DNA of 64,000 nt. Source: Membranipora membranacea. Lineage: Eukaryota > Bryozoa > Gymnolaemata > Cheilostomatida > Membraniporidae. Of this stretch, positions 11,178 to 23,600 are shown piece after piece (the first letter of the stretch is position 1; every line of letters starts with the position of its first letter). The notes beneath the pieces were generated by a model. That model did not search any database and was not told where the DNA came from. It saw nothing but the letters and a program-made list of their open reading frames with translations. The position numbers and the translations under genes were made by a program. The stretch is taken from assembly GCA_914767715.1 (NCBI GenBank), contig OU612066.1, forward strand, positions 315,001 to 379,000, written 5' to 3'.

Positions 11178-13244
11178 GTTTTATTGCTGTCAGAATCAAT
11201 GGTAGAGAGCATGAGACATTGTCCAGGAGGCAGGTGAGTCCAGGAGGGAGCTCAGCTAGTTACCAACTCATGTAAACTTACACATGTAGCCACCGCAGGC
11301 GTGCTGAAAGCATGACAGCGAAGTATATATCTATGAAGGAGTTTAGATAACACAATCGATCATATCTACAGCTATCCTGTTAGAGGTCCCGGGATCGATT
11401 TCTGCGATCCTCCTGAGTGATTTACCCTGAGGTCTGGCTTCTCCCTACACACATACCACTCAGTGCAGCTTAAAAAAACCCACAACCCCAAACTAATTTC
11501 TTCACTTGTCAAGAGGCCGATAAGGACTACAAGCATAGACTACCTCACCGGAAGCAAGAATAGGTCGATAGCAACCTAATGGAATTATATTCGGAGAATA
11601 CAGATATAGCAAGAAACCTGAGCGCTAAGAGTATTTACTTCAAAATGAGTCACTCATTCTAATCGACCTCCTGACAAAGAAAAAACTTACTGTACAACAT
11701 ACACCTCAAACAGCCACACAGACTACACTGTCACACAGACTACACTGTAACTGTCACACAGACTACACTGTAACTGTCACACAGACTACACTGTAACTGT
11801 CACACAGACCATACTGTAACTGTTACACAGACTACACTGTAACTGTTACACAGACTACACTGTAACTGTCACACAGACTACACTGTAACTGTCACACAGA
11901 CTACACTGTAACTGTCACACAGACTACACTGTAACTGTCACACAGACCATACTGTAACAGCCACACAGACTACATTGTAACTGCCACACAGACCATACTG
12001 TAACTGTCACATGTGATGCATCTACACTATTAGGGTGTAAGTTGGTTAAAATTGCTGCTGGAAACTCAGAATGATAAGTAAATTATTAGAAATGAGACCA
12101 TTTTGCACAGACTGAGACAGAAATGAGGTTTAAAAAGCCAAATCAATGCAAACTCAAATTCCTCATTCTTTTGGTCTTTTAATTAGACGAATTCAAACCA
12201 AAATCATTTACTCAGCAAATTGATATTTATAGTTGTATGAAGCAGTGAGCAATCTGAGAACAACACATCTGACAGGACTCTCTCATCCTAGTAAGGAAAT
12301 ATCAGATAACAAGTTTGACTGTTTATTAAATTGATATTTAATGACCCCAGAGTCACTGACACAGTCACAGTATGCAGTTCTACTCCTTACTACAGCCCAG
12401 TTAAGTATAATATAAACAAGGACTAAACGACTCCTTTACTCCCTGCTACCAACTTCTACGACTCTGTAAGCTAGGCCATAGCACATACAGTATACACCCG
12501 TCGCCGGGAGGGGGGGCGTCGGGCAAAGTCTGGGGGCTCAGACTAGGATTCACCTAACATGCATGTGATAAGATGATACGCCGATCAGAGGTGCACATAC
12601 CACGGCAAATCACAAATATTCAGCTATGAGTAAGAGCATGATTCAAGCCAAGCCCCTAACAAGGTCTTCTAACATACAAAAGTCTCATGATTGTCCACAG
12701 CAGGATTTGGCTGGCAGTCACTGCTCACGTATTCAGTAATGTGGCCCGATCAGCACATTCCTCACTGCTAGACAGCCTGAGAGTCTGTAACTCTTCATTT
12801 ACTCACTGTAACCATGGAGTTATCTCTAACTCCTTGTTTTGTTTTACAACCCACATGCTGGCTGTGACGGATCGAGGATCTCTATGTCGTCTCTGTGATT
12901 TACTTCCCTACTCAAATGCCTCGCTCTGCATGCACCCTTTTAATTTAACTCACTGTCCAAGTTTTTATCAAGTTCCTGCTTGCTTTGTTTGTTTTGTATT
13001 TGCGAAGGAATGGTTTTGATCCGACAGAAACTCCCTCTCAGGTTCACAAATTTGATTTTGTACCTTCCAAGATTAAAACACCCTTTTAGTTGTGCTCCCA
13101 TTGTTTCTTACATTGATCTGTGAGCAAAAGACATCTGTGGTCTCATCTACAATCATCTGTTCGTCTGTGCTTGTGAATCTGAGTAATACATCATAATACA
13201 GGTGCGAGGGTGCTTGGTGCTAGAATAAAGAGAAACGCATAGAT
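11178..13244. other. Region upstream of SAMD8
   Basis: Gene-free stretch 5' of SAMD8, so it should contain its promoter and 5' UTR. I see a 23-bp tandem array at 11712-12010 and a GC-rich spot near 12498-12535. The open frame at 12687-13019 has no recognisable domain or coding character, and I do not call it a gene. Confidence 0.5.
11712..12010. repeat. 23-bp tandem array upstream of SAMD8
   Basis: About 13 copies of CACACAGACTACACTGTAACTGT with occasional changes (CCATACTG, GTTACACAG, GCCACACAG). It lies 0.5 kb upstream of the proposed SAMD8 start codon, in its promoter or 5' UTR region. Confidence 0.9.
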
Positions 13245-13885
13245 CTATCTTAGAACGCACCGACCAGGGCGCCAGTTGCACCTGATCTAATTGCATCCAC
13301 GGTGACCACAGATGTCAGACTGGTAGGGAGCCTATTCCAGAGCACTACAATATCTGGTACATATGATCTCTGAAAGGCCAGTGTTCTGCAGTGGAGCTGA
13401 GTTAGCTTCTCCGGATGGACAGCAGATAGTAGTACCAGTCATAATATGTCGATATGGTGGTTCATTATCTTGTATAGCAGTGCAACTTTGCATATCTTTC
13501 TTCTGGCCTGTAGGCTCTCCCACCCGAGCTGATGTTTCATGGCTGATACACTGCTGTATCGGGAATAGTTACTACAGGTGAAGCGAGCTGCCCGATATTG
13601 GATGGACTCTAGTTGTTTGATCTGGTTTTGAAGATGGGGGTCCCAGATAGAACTGCAGTACTCGACCTGTGGGCGTATGAGTGTTTTATAGCTAAGCGCT
13701 TTGAGGTTCTGTGGGCAGTCTGAGATATTTCGCTGGGGAAAGGGCAGGGTGTTGTTTGCCTTTCCAGCAACATATTTTACATGCTACATACATTCGACGA
13801 GCTCCAGGTTATGGCCTCTGATGTAGTAATCTGCAACTGTCTGCTTTCGGGAAACTCGGAGTAGGTTACACCAGTCCATGCAGCC
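13245..13885 (-). pseudogene. LINE reverse-transcriptase C-terminal remnant (CR1/Jockey-like)
   Basis: Read on the minus strand, the sequence gives the typical tail of a non-LTR reverse transcriptase: ADYYIRGHNLELVE, then SYKTLIRPQVEYCSSIWDPH, then QLESIQYRAARF, then HQLGWESLQARR, and finally a RSYVPDIVVLWNRLP block near 13320-13370. Stops (for example after YKIMNHHIDIL) and frame changes show it is dead. The catalytic YADD region is absent, so this is a 3' fragment. It differs in sequence from the adjacent LINE tail at 14139-15029. Confidence 0.8.
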
Positions 13886-14138
13886 TTTCATTATCAGCTA
13901 ATATTACAGTTTGATTAGGCCTATTTTGTTATTGAATTACTCCACACATAACACATACATACATGGCTCCAATGAACTCACTCTTGATTGCTCATAGACA
14001 ATAAAATGATTCATTGATGAATCGAATAACTCACCTTGTGGAATATAGAACACTCAAAATCCCCTAACGGTGCAAACAGGGAGTGCCTCTTTTGTCAGTG
14101 TTTAATCAGTGTAATTTCAGTGTGGCAGCGATAGCTGC

Positions 14139-15029
14139 TTATTGCTGAGTGTTATTTGACCCCAGCCTTAGATCCCTCACACTACACGGAAGGAAGCTGT
14201 TGTAATACGTCTGACTTGAGGTATATATTGAGGTTGGTTCCCCTCTGTTAGCAGCTCGTGTAATCAAAGTTGTTTGGCTTCTACTGTAAACCAGCTCATC
14301 ATATGCTGAGGCAAGGGTCTGGTGTCTGGTTTCATCTGAGAGTATTCTCATCAGTAAGGACAGCCTGTGTGATTTTCGCCTATCTTTTAGCGGTTTTAGT
14401 TCAAGTTGCGCTCGCCCTTCAGTAACTCCGCGTCTAACTTTGATGTTTTTGATAAAGCGCACTGCTTGGGATTGCACATGTTCTATAGCATCACAGGTAG
14501 TGTTGTCAGATGGGTCCCAAAAGGTATCACCATACTCAAGGATTGGCCGGCAGAGACTGGTATATGCAAGTAACTTGCCTCTCTCGGACGTTTCATGTAG
14601 AGAGTATTTTATACAACCAAGAATTTTCGATGCGCTCTTTAATTTGGACGCTATATGCTTGTCAAACTTCAGGTTTGATTGCATTTGTATGCCGAGGTAC
14701 GTGGTTTGGTCAACACATTCAAGAGGACTATTTCCGAGGGAGTACTGCGGAGCTGCTGTTGATCTTTTGCTAAATGTGATAACCTCACACTCATCAGTGT
14801 TGAACGGCATTTTCCACTCGCTAGACCATTTTTGCAACGCGTTAATATTTGCCTGGAAGCGGAACCTATCTCCATCATTGTTCACCTCTGAGCATATGGA
14901 GCATATGGCTGCTGCATTTCCTTCCTTGGCCTTGGGAAATACAGTAGTCCTACCAAGGCTTAATGAGTATGCAGTGACAATAAGCAAAATATTGTCTGCA
15001 TGCTCATTGACTTTCTTCATCATCATCAT
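14139..15029 (-). pseudogene. Second LINE reverse-transcriptase remnant, long open frame
   Basis: A 296-codon open frame encodes the part of a non-LTR reverse transcriptase after the catalytic site: INALQKWSSEWKMPFNTDECEV, then TTYLGIQMQSNLKFDKHI, CRPILEYGDTFWDPS, and IEHVQSQAVRFIKNI, ending in a natural-looking C-terminus and stop. The N-terminal part (fingers, palm, YADD box) is missing; the frame starts in low-complexity Met/Lys codons. It is a 5'-truncated insertion whose open frame suggests it is fairly young. It belongs to a different lineage from the fragment just downstream of it. I see no function for it in the host. Confidence 0.82.
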
Positions 15030-15601
15030 TCATTCATGGCCATTCAATCATTCTCTCTGATTCTCATAATAATAATGCTGATGCAGCTGCCAAATCCATA
15101 CATATTGATATGATGTGTGCTCATTATCTCATATATATACTATGCTCATTTAGGCTTGTTCGAGTCATCTGCCTGACAGCTTAATATAAGCGACAGATTT
15201 GGCAGCGGGCATAGTCACTGCAGCCTGCATGTATGTACTTCCATTGCAATTAAATTGCAATTCTATGCAGAAAATAGAACACCAGTGACCAAGCCAAAGC
15301 TTGCACAGTCTATTGATATATTAGCTCTGCACCAAGCCAAGAAACTGCTAGGAGAAAAGTAGGCGTGCTTGTTGGGTAGTAAAGACTCAAAAAATATATC
15401 TTGAAGAAAAATAATCAATTTTTCACAAAGTATTTCTCAGAAATATATTGGAATTTGTATCCAAATTTTTAGATAATTCAAATTATAAAAATATACAAAA
15501 AAATATAAGTCTAATTTATTTTAGCTGTAGGTACTCACTTTGCAAAGGAAAGAGAGTGGAAGTGACTTTTTAGCCGGTTTACAGACTAATATCAATTCAA
15601 A
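15030..15601. other. Region upstream of VDAC
   Basis: About 570 bp between the LINE remnant and the VDAC start codon. It should hold the VDAC promoter and 5' UTR. I see AT-rich sequence and a small palindrome (ATTGCAAT, TA, AATTGCAAT) near 15243-15265. No clear TATA box position can be assigned. Confidence 0.4.
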
Positions 15602-18600
15602 ATGGTAAGTATGTGACTCAACTTGTGTCACTTTAGTGATGTGTACTACTGTCAGATGCACTGGTACTGGTAGTGTATGTCACCGGGCACGACGAGATAC
15701 ATTTAACCAAGGAGTTAATCTTTTATAACAGATAGTGTATCACGTCGAAGTCTTCAGATGTGATACACTACTATAATTATTGTCTGAGTATTGAAGTTGC
15801 TCGGATGATCAACGCGGCAAGGTACAAGGATGTAATATCAAACAACTGAATTGAACATTTATTTTGTTGTTGTTTTGTTTGTTCTTGTTGTGGGACCAGC
15901 TTCATTCAATAATTTCTTCAATCAATTCAAGGAGTTAACTCAATTCATCTCTGAGTTTTGTTGTTCATTATTATTATTATTATCATGGTAATTACTCCAT
16001 TTATTTTATATTTTAAACTTTGCACTTGTATACCCCAAGCGTTATCACTACCATAATTGACCGCCATCATCATCATTGAATCATTCTAATCAGACAATCA
16101 TCAATTCAATGACTTGAGTTGATGCATTGCATTGATTTCAACTTTTGTAAAATAATGTATGTCATTGAATCACTCATTGTCGCGGTTTAATTCATCATTA
16201 ATGACTAGTCGGTCTTGACAAATCTTGTCAAGACACGCTGGTTCCGTCTGACATGTCTTTTTTGGGGGCCCTTATTATTATTTTATTATGATTTATTGTT
16301 ATATCAATGATTGCTTTGACCTGTCAATACACCATAAACTAAAAGATAGGAATAAAGTTGTATTGAAAATACTCATGACGACAAAATTAGTTTCTACAAT
16401 AATAGAAACTGAAATAGTAAATATTGTTGGAATTTATTGTATTTTAGGCTCCTCCATGCTATGCTGATCTGGGAAAGGCTGCAAGAGATGTTCTCGGAAA
16501 GGGATATCGTAAGTGCAATCAACTTTCATTGGTATGTGTTGGTCTAGAAAAAGATATTATGTAATATAACTTCTACAACACCTATGTAGATAGCGCTGTA
16601 GTAAGTCACGCCATGGAAAGCTCTGTAAGTCACCACTTTAGTCTATGGTGGAGTCTCTGCTGTAGGAGTATTTATACAAATTTGTCTTTTATTTCTTAAG
16701 ATCTTAACACATGGAAATTAGAGGCTAAAACTACAACCAGCGCTGGACTTAAATTCAAGACAACCGGAGTACATAATACAGATAATGGAAAGGTGTTAGG
16801 AGTGCTGGAATCAGAATATGCCTGTAAAGATTATGGTGAGTTTGTGTCGATTGTCTCATATTTAGAGTTACTGTAGTGAGTTTGTGTCGATTGTCTCATA
16901 TTTAGAGTTACTGTAGTGAGTTTGTGTCGATTGTCTCATATTTAGAGTTACTGTAGTGAGTTTGTGTCGATTGTCTCATATTTAGAGTTACTGTAGTGAG
17001 TTTGTGTCGATTGTCTCATATTTAGAGTTAATGTCGTGAGTTTGTGTCGATTGTCTCATATTTAGAGTTAATGTAGTGAGTTTGTGTCGATTGTCTCATA
17101 TTTAGAGTTACTGTAGTGAGTTTTTGATGAGATCTTGTGAGAGGAGTAGAATTATTTACTTATACACAATTCTGAGGTTTGCGATAAGACGCGATAAACT
17201 ATACCTCGAGGCAGTTACTAAATTTTAGTATGTCTCATTGTAGGATTAAAGATGGTAGAGAAATGGTCTACAGACAATGTGCTCTCAATGGAGACTTCAG
17301 TAGAGAACCAGGGATTAGAAGGACTCAAACTTACTCTTGATGGCTCATTCAATCCTTCATCTGGGTCAGTAAATCATGTCACTGTAGGTCAACAGTACAT
17401 CCACAAGTCCACTTACCTATATCACCCCCAAATAACAGCCAACCACTTTATTGGCGCCATAACAAACAAAATATAGACTAAAAACTGTATTGAGTACGTA
17501 TCCACCTCCTTTGTTCTTTGTTACAGGGATCTTTTGTTGATAATTCACTTTTAAGTCGTCCTGACCCCCTTATCATAAGAATGTGTCAAATTATTCTGTT
17601 TGTTATAAAGTTATATTATTTGTTTGTTATAAAGTTATATTATTTGTATCACTGATTCCTGACATATTTTTGAGTCGGTAAATAGTAAACTTTTATTGGT
17701 GAATTCTGAAACAGATCAATATGCCGAGTTACTAACTCATTACAGTATAACAGCCTGCTCAGTACATACTACTGGTCTGCTCACTAATTAGAAAAATATT
17801 CTGTTTATACATTACTTACTTACTGGGTTCAGCTCAATGATGACCTGCTTATATTGAGTTTGTTAGGATCAGACCTGTCCCTGCTGTGATAGTTTATAGA
17901 AACTATATAAGGTTACTGTGAGCTTCTAATAAAAGCCTTATTACTGAGTGATGAAGTGATGCTTGTCTCTCCCTCCCTCCCTCCCTCCCTCCCTTCCTGA
18001 TGTACCACAGTATGCGTGTAATAATAATATCCACTATTAGGTTAAGTATAACATGTAACTAATACGGATCTATTATACGCTTATAGTAATAAGAGAGGAC
18101 AGCTGAAGACCAGCTATAAGAACGATTATCTCAACACAAACCTCGATGTCGACTCATCAGGTGGACCTACTATTAGAGGTGCTGTGGTCGGCGGGTGAGT
18201 TCATCTATTATACTCTACATACCGACCTCATGTATAACTACCTTATAACTTACTCATAACTACCTTATAACTTACTCCTAACTACCTTATAACAAAGAGT
18301 TATTCACATCATCAGTTCTAAAAATGTGTCCTATTGAGAAATTTCCTGTTTCCTGTTTGTGATGTTTATTTTTTCCTGTCAACAAATAAAGAGTAATATT
18401 GTAACCAATTGTGAAATACAGGATCTCCTGTTACATTATTTGCTCTCACTCATGTACATGAGGAGTGTTCCATTGTGTTGGGTTTTGATGTGGACATACT
18501 ATTGCTCAGCTCAAACAATAGTTTCACATAAAGGTCTTGTTAGTGATATAATTCAGGCATATTATGTTTGTTACATTATGTAATATATATATTTATATAT

Positions 18601-19492
18601 ATATTTATATATATATTTATATTTACATATATTGATGTGTATGTATGTGTCTGTAGATACAAGGGATGGATGGCCGGTTATCAGATGGCATTCGATGTAG
18701 CTAAATCACAGCTCACCAGTAACAACTTTGCTGTTGGTTTGAATGGCAGTGACTTTGCTCTCCATGCAGCTGTGTAAGTATAATATAAACAGACAATCTA
18801 CACAACACTGCATCCACAATCTATCTACTTCTCCACAAATCGAATTTATACTACACGTATCAAGGCAGTAACTCTTCTGGGTAATAAACTAAAATATTAA
18901 TAGGGGCTGTTTTCCAAAAATTCCTTACCCAATATGTATATCCAAAAAAATACACAGAATTATTACTGTTTGTAGAAATGATGGACAGGATTTTAGTGGA
19001 ACCGTGCACCACAAAGTTAGCCGAGATCTGGAGTCTGGAGTAACTCTCGGCTGGTCTGCCGGATCTAACGCCACCACATTCAACTTTGGCAGTAAATACA
19101 GTGTATCTGATGATACAAGTGTGAGGATGAAGGTCTCTAACCAAAGCCTGATTGGTCTCTCTCTTCAGCAGAAACTCAAGGATGGTGAGTGATGCATTCT
19201 GGAGTTAATCAGCTCCTTTTACTGTCAAATATTTATATTACTTTGATTGTATCGGCTATGGAGATGTTTACCAGAGAAATACTCACTCATATCATTGATG
19301 GTTGTCTAATATGCAGCGTGCCTACATACGCCTACATACTGCGCACACCATGTTATATATAGAGGCGTCTCAGTATTTAGATATGACTATTATATTACAG
19401 GTTTGACTCTGACCATGTCTGCTCTTGTTGATGCTAAGAATTTCAGTGCAGGAGGACACAGAGTAGGACTCGGTATCGAGTTAGAGCAGTGA
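15602..19492 (+). CDS. VDAC: Voltage-dependent anion channel (mitochondrial porin), complete
   Basis: Eight coding exons in phase: 15602-15604, 16448-16508, 16701-16835, 17244-17364, 18087-18194, 18657-18773, 18976-19184, 19401-19492 (TGA). They give 281 aa, the usual VDAC length. The first coding exon is the ATG alone, followed directly by GTAAGT. The N-terminal helix MAPPCYADLGKAARDVLGKG is typical. Later strands carry VEKWSTDN, the GLKLTLDGSF motif, GYKGWMAGYQMAFD, QSLIGLSLQQKLKDGL and the closing AGGHRVGLGIELEQ. VDAC forms a 19-strand beta barrel in the mitochondrial outer membrane and passes ATP, ADP and other metabolites. The exon 4 donor is GTCAGT, a weaker site, but it is required by the phase and by the PSSG/NKRGQLKTSY junction. 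AATAAA at 19993-19998 is a likely polyadenylation signal. Confidence 0.95.
16836..17123 (+). repeat. 40-bp tandem repeat starting at the VDAC exon 3 donor
   Basis: Seven full copies of a 40-bp unit plus the first bases of an eighth begin exactly at the exon 3 boundary (16835/16836). Each copy opens with the donor GTGAGTTTGTGTCG and contains an acceptor-like CATATTTAG at its three-quarter point. There are eight identical GTGAGT sites, 40 bp apart. Keeping one unit in the mRNA places a TAG stop in frame, so only the first donor yields VDAC. Confidence 0.95.
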
Positions 19493-20637
19493 ACTGACTG
19501 ACTTAATTACGTACGGACTTCTCTTTACTTTTAAATACACGTCACATTACTGTCTGAATAGGCAATTCCCACTTTCTAACACGAGTTTACTGGGGCAGCT
19601 TTCACAACTGTAGAGAAGAGACTGAGCTACCTTGGATATTCTGATCACGCGTATATAATATACAGCAGCTGTTGGTGATCTTACTTACTCTGCTGGGTAT
19701 TATTATACTACCAGAGTCGTTATACTCTGCTGTCGCTGTGGCTGCTGCCGATATAACCTGGTAAAGAATTTCTCCCTGTGTGTAGTCTTGTGTACCCTAA
19801 GTTATATATATCCTCGTTATAATTGTGATACATGGCCAACAAAACCTGTGCATCTTACTTTCTAAGTCCATCAGAACAGGGAGAATGATCAGAAGCTGTA
19901 TTTTATATTTCGTAGCAGATGACTGAGTATGTAGTTCTATGTATTGTGTAATATTTGTATATCCTCGCACGTTGTGACTTAAAGCAAAAAGCAATAAAAC
20001 TTGACAAGACCTAACGATATGCCATTATTTTTTGTACTGGCTTGCAGTCAAATTTCCTTCACAAACCTCGGTATCCTTGTCAATGAAATTGGAAATTGGG
20101 CTAAAGCGCTAGGATTATTGTCAGTCATCTTGAGATGCATGCCAAAAAGGAAACTTCATGGCATGGATACAAATATCACTGATTGTCAATAACTTTTATT
20201 GGTCAAAAAGTTTCAAGCAATTAATTTCCATGAAGCCCAACTTGAGGATAGCTAAGAAATTCAGTTCACTCTAAGAAAGGCAAGAACCTTGCGCATACAT
20301 TTTTTTATACGAAGAACTTGTGCGTTTACCTATATCTGTCCTGTGAAATGACAAGAACAAAAAAAAAAGATTCGAGAACTCAAGCGCCTATTGGTTGACA
20401 CAGAATTACACAAAGGAATGGTTTAACCAACAAAGAACTAAATTATCGAGTGACCATAAGACAGACATTTATCCACGCCCAACAAGCTGGGTTTCTTCTA
20501 CTAGACTGCTGTCAACTGTCAAACATAATAAAATAAACATCCCCATCTAACACCCAATAGTGGACGGAATTTCATGTAAACATGACGAGATCAAAATGAA
20601 CGCGGATGAAATAATCAATGGCACAATGGAGCGGTAG
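19493..20637. other. Convergent 3' region of VDAC and the 806-aa gene
   Basis: Holds the VDAC 3' UTR with AATAAA at 19993-19998, and the 3' UTR of the convergent minus-strand gene. No further coding or repeat structure is visible. Confidence 0.5.
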
Positions 20638-23600
20638 TCAAACCTCCAGCACCTTTTTCATTTCCACAATTTCAACTGATATGTCATATTTGGAGGGATC
20701 TTCTTCAAACGATGCGATGCTGGGAGGTCTCTTAGCAGAGTGACATGACATGGGTAGTGATTGTGTACGACTATCACTACGATTAGCTGCAGATCTCTCT
20801 CTCAGCTCTATATCCACATCATTTATATACATGCCGTTATAATTACTATTACTGTTAGTGTTCAGACTCGTTTCGTTGTTGTACTCTGAGAAATCAGTGA
20901 TTGAGTTAACAGCAGCAGAAGAAGCACTGATCATATCTACAGCCGGCAGACTTATATCCAGGAGCCTACTCGGTTTACCTGTCATAGTATTATCTGCTGT
21001 AGGTAACTGACGTACTTCCTGCTCACTAACAGTCACCTCTGAGCTCGATATATCGATACTAGATGTCAGATTCTCACCTTGTTTAGGTGCTGCGTGAGAA
21101 TTGCGGACTATTTTTTCAAAAGGATGAGATTTACCTACGAGGGCCACATGTTGTAAATCTGGAGGAGCCGTCTTTACTGTATTAGCTCGACTAGCCTCGA
21201 CGAGATTGGTGCCTTTATCAGTCTCTCTTGTGTTGGGGTTACTTGTTTGAGAGCGCGGCGTCTCATCCTGCGGTGATCGTACACCGTTCGTATACACGAT
21301 CCTGCTAATGGGTGTGTTGAATTTTACAAAATATTTCTCTTTATCAGAGTTGTGATACGGTATGGATGTTGATGTAGAGTATCCAGCGTTATAAGAAGGG
21401 ATGTACTTAGGGGGTCTTACAGGGGTAGGTACTCTCTCACTCGGATCCAGCATAGCGTTCGGTCTCCCAGCAACCTGCATCAAAACACAAGGTGATCGGT
21501 GAACATATAATAACAAGGCTGCCTATTACTCAGGCCAGATTGATGTGCTGTGGAGCTAAAACAATGCTACTTATCGGACATGTACATATTATAGATTAGA
21601 GCTGTCAGTTAATCACGAGGATAGTGTTGGTTGTTTACCTTATCGCTGCCTCCAGGTATGACCTTATAGGATGGCATAGTCACCTGTCTGTGTATCCCAT
21701 TTCTGACATCGTCTGGAATAGCTGGAGTTCTTATCCTTGCTGATCCTTCAAATTAAATTGTTGAAAGACGTATAAAATAAACTAAATAATACTTATCTCT
21801 GTTATACTTATGCTGCTGTTATAACAGTCATTATTATGGCTTGTTGAGGTAGATCATACCATCAATCGGACAGAAATGTACCAGAACCGGTCACAAGGTA
21901 TGAGTGGTTATGATTTGCTGTACCTGCACCATTACGGTTGACATGTTTAGACTTGGTTGTTGTTTTTGTTGGAGCTGTATTTGGTGGCTTCAGCTCATCA
22001 TCAGGGCAGCTCATCATCTCCTTAGACAGGTACTTAGACATGGGCGTATTGAAATGTTTACTGTCCCCTGATCTCTCCATTCTACTCGTATCAGGCGCTC
22101 TGGACTCCAAAATCTCATCATAAGTCGCAGGATGCTACAAACAGTATAACCAATCCAACTAGTCTGTCATCGAGTCAACTGAGTGACTATCCTTATGGGG
22201 AAATCTATAAACTTAACTATGCAGAGAGATTTTGATTCTTTTTTATGGTACGGGATATTTTGGTATAACGTTGCTGTAATCATAAAACATAAAGGACAAA
22301 AGCAACACTTTCATTATGAAATTCATAAATATGTTTATTTATTATCATGAATGTAGGTCACAGGTAGCTTTATTTTGAGAACTTAAACAGCCAAAATTTC
22401 TATCTGATTGCTCACTTGTTGATGGAACTTATTGCATTCTGAGTGAGTGATCAGGGAATGAATTTGTCTTATTGAGAGACCAATAATGAGCAGTAGTGAA
22501 GCAAGGAATTAGGGACAACTCCTTGAGTGAAGGGATGGAGATAATTTGCTTAGCCACATATAAAACAGTCATTCACTGCTTGGTCTATCTATGTATTGAT
22601 CTGTGTGGTTTTCCCATAGAGTTATATATATATATATATATATACTCTAACTCTACTGGTTTTCCCAAAAGTACAATATTTGATTGACATCCTCAATAAT
22701 TAGGTTTGGGATTTCCCTATATACATATCAACCTCGGTGGCCGAGTGGTTAAGGCGTTGGACTTAAGATCCAATGGACGTATGTCCGCGTGGGTTCGAAC
22801 CCCACCCGTGGTAGAATTTTGTTTCATAAATTAAAATGTTACGTAAGCGTTAACCTGCCTCAGATACCACCAAAAAACAATTCATGCACATAGACACAAG
22901 CTTGAGCACAAAATGCCCAATAAGTCGCCAGTATACTGGTTAGATGTATTAGTATTTACATGATAATCATCAGCCATAATATAATCGTATATTATAATCA
23001 CTGACAAGTGACAGCACTGTCAACCCGTGAGAAAGGAAGGACACTTACTTTAATATAGTCAGGGCTTAAACTTCTATGTGTCGGGTTGTGACTGAGAAGA
23101 TCATTTAGAATTCTATGGTTAGTTTGAACATCAGTCGGAATGTATGGTCTGATTACCGGCTCTTTGTTGTATATAACTGGAACCGACTTATTCACCTTTA
23201 AAATCATAAACTACCAACATAAAGTGAACCTGACATACAACTGACTTTATTATCTACTTGTTTCGCTGGTACAACTACAATCATAAACTTTGTTATTGAT
23301 GATGCTGCAATATACAGTATGGAGCATTGGTATACAGATCACCATATTAATAATAAGTCAGATGAGAATGTATCAAAATGTTGTGTTTTTTTCTGCTGGA
23401 AAGCTGCTGCACATATTAGAAAATAAAACCATCTACAGAGTAGTTTTTCTGAACACTGAGGATGGGGGTGTCTCTAAAAAGGTGAGGGCACAACTCCTAA
23501 AAAGCCAGTGATCATTATTGTTGGTCACAGCAGGGAGTTTGGTCACAGCAGGGAGGGTAAGAGCAGGGAGTTTGTCCCAAACTCCCTGGTGAGAGGGTAT

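Noticed and set aside
12687-13019. A 110-codon plus-strand frame
   Set aside because: No domain, no splice context and unremarkable composition; likely chance.
14440-15060. A 206-codon plus-strand frame
   Set aside because: It is the antisense shadow of the minus-strand LINE reverse-transcriptase frame.
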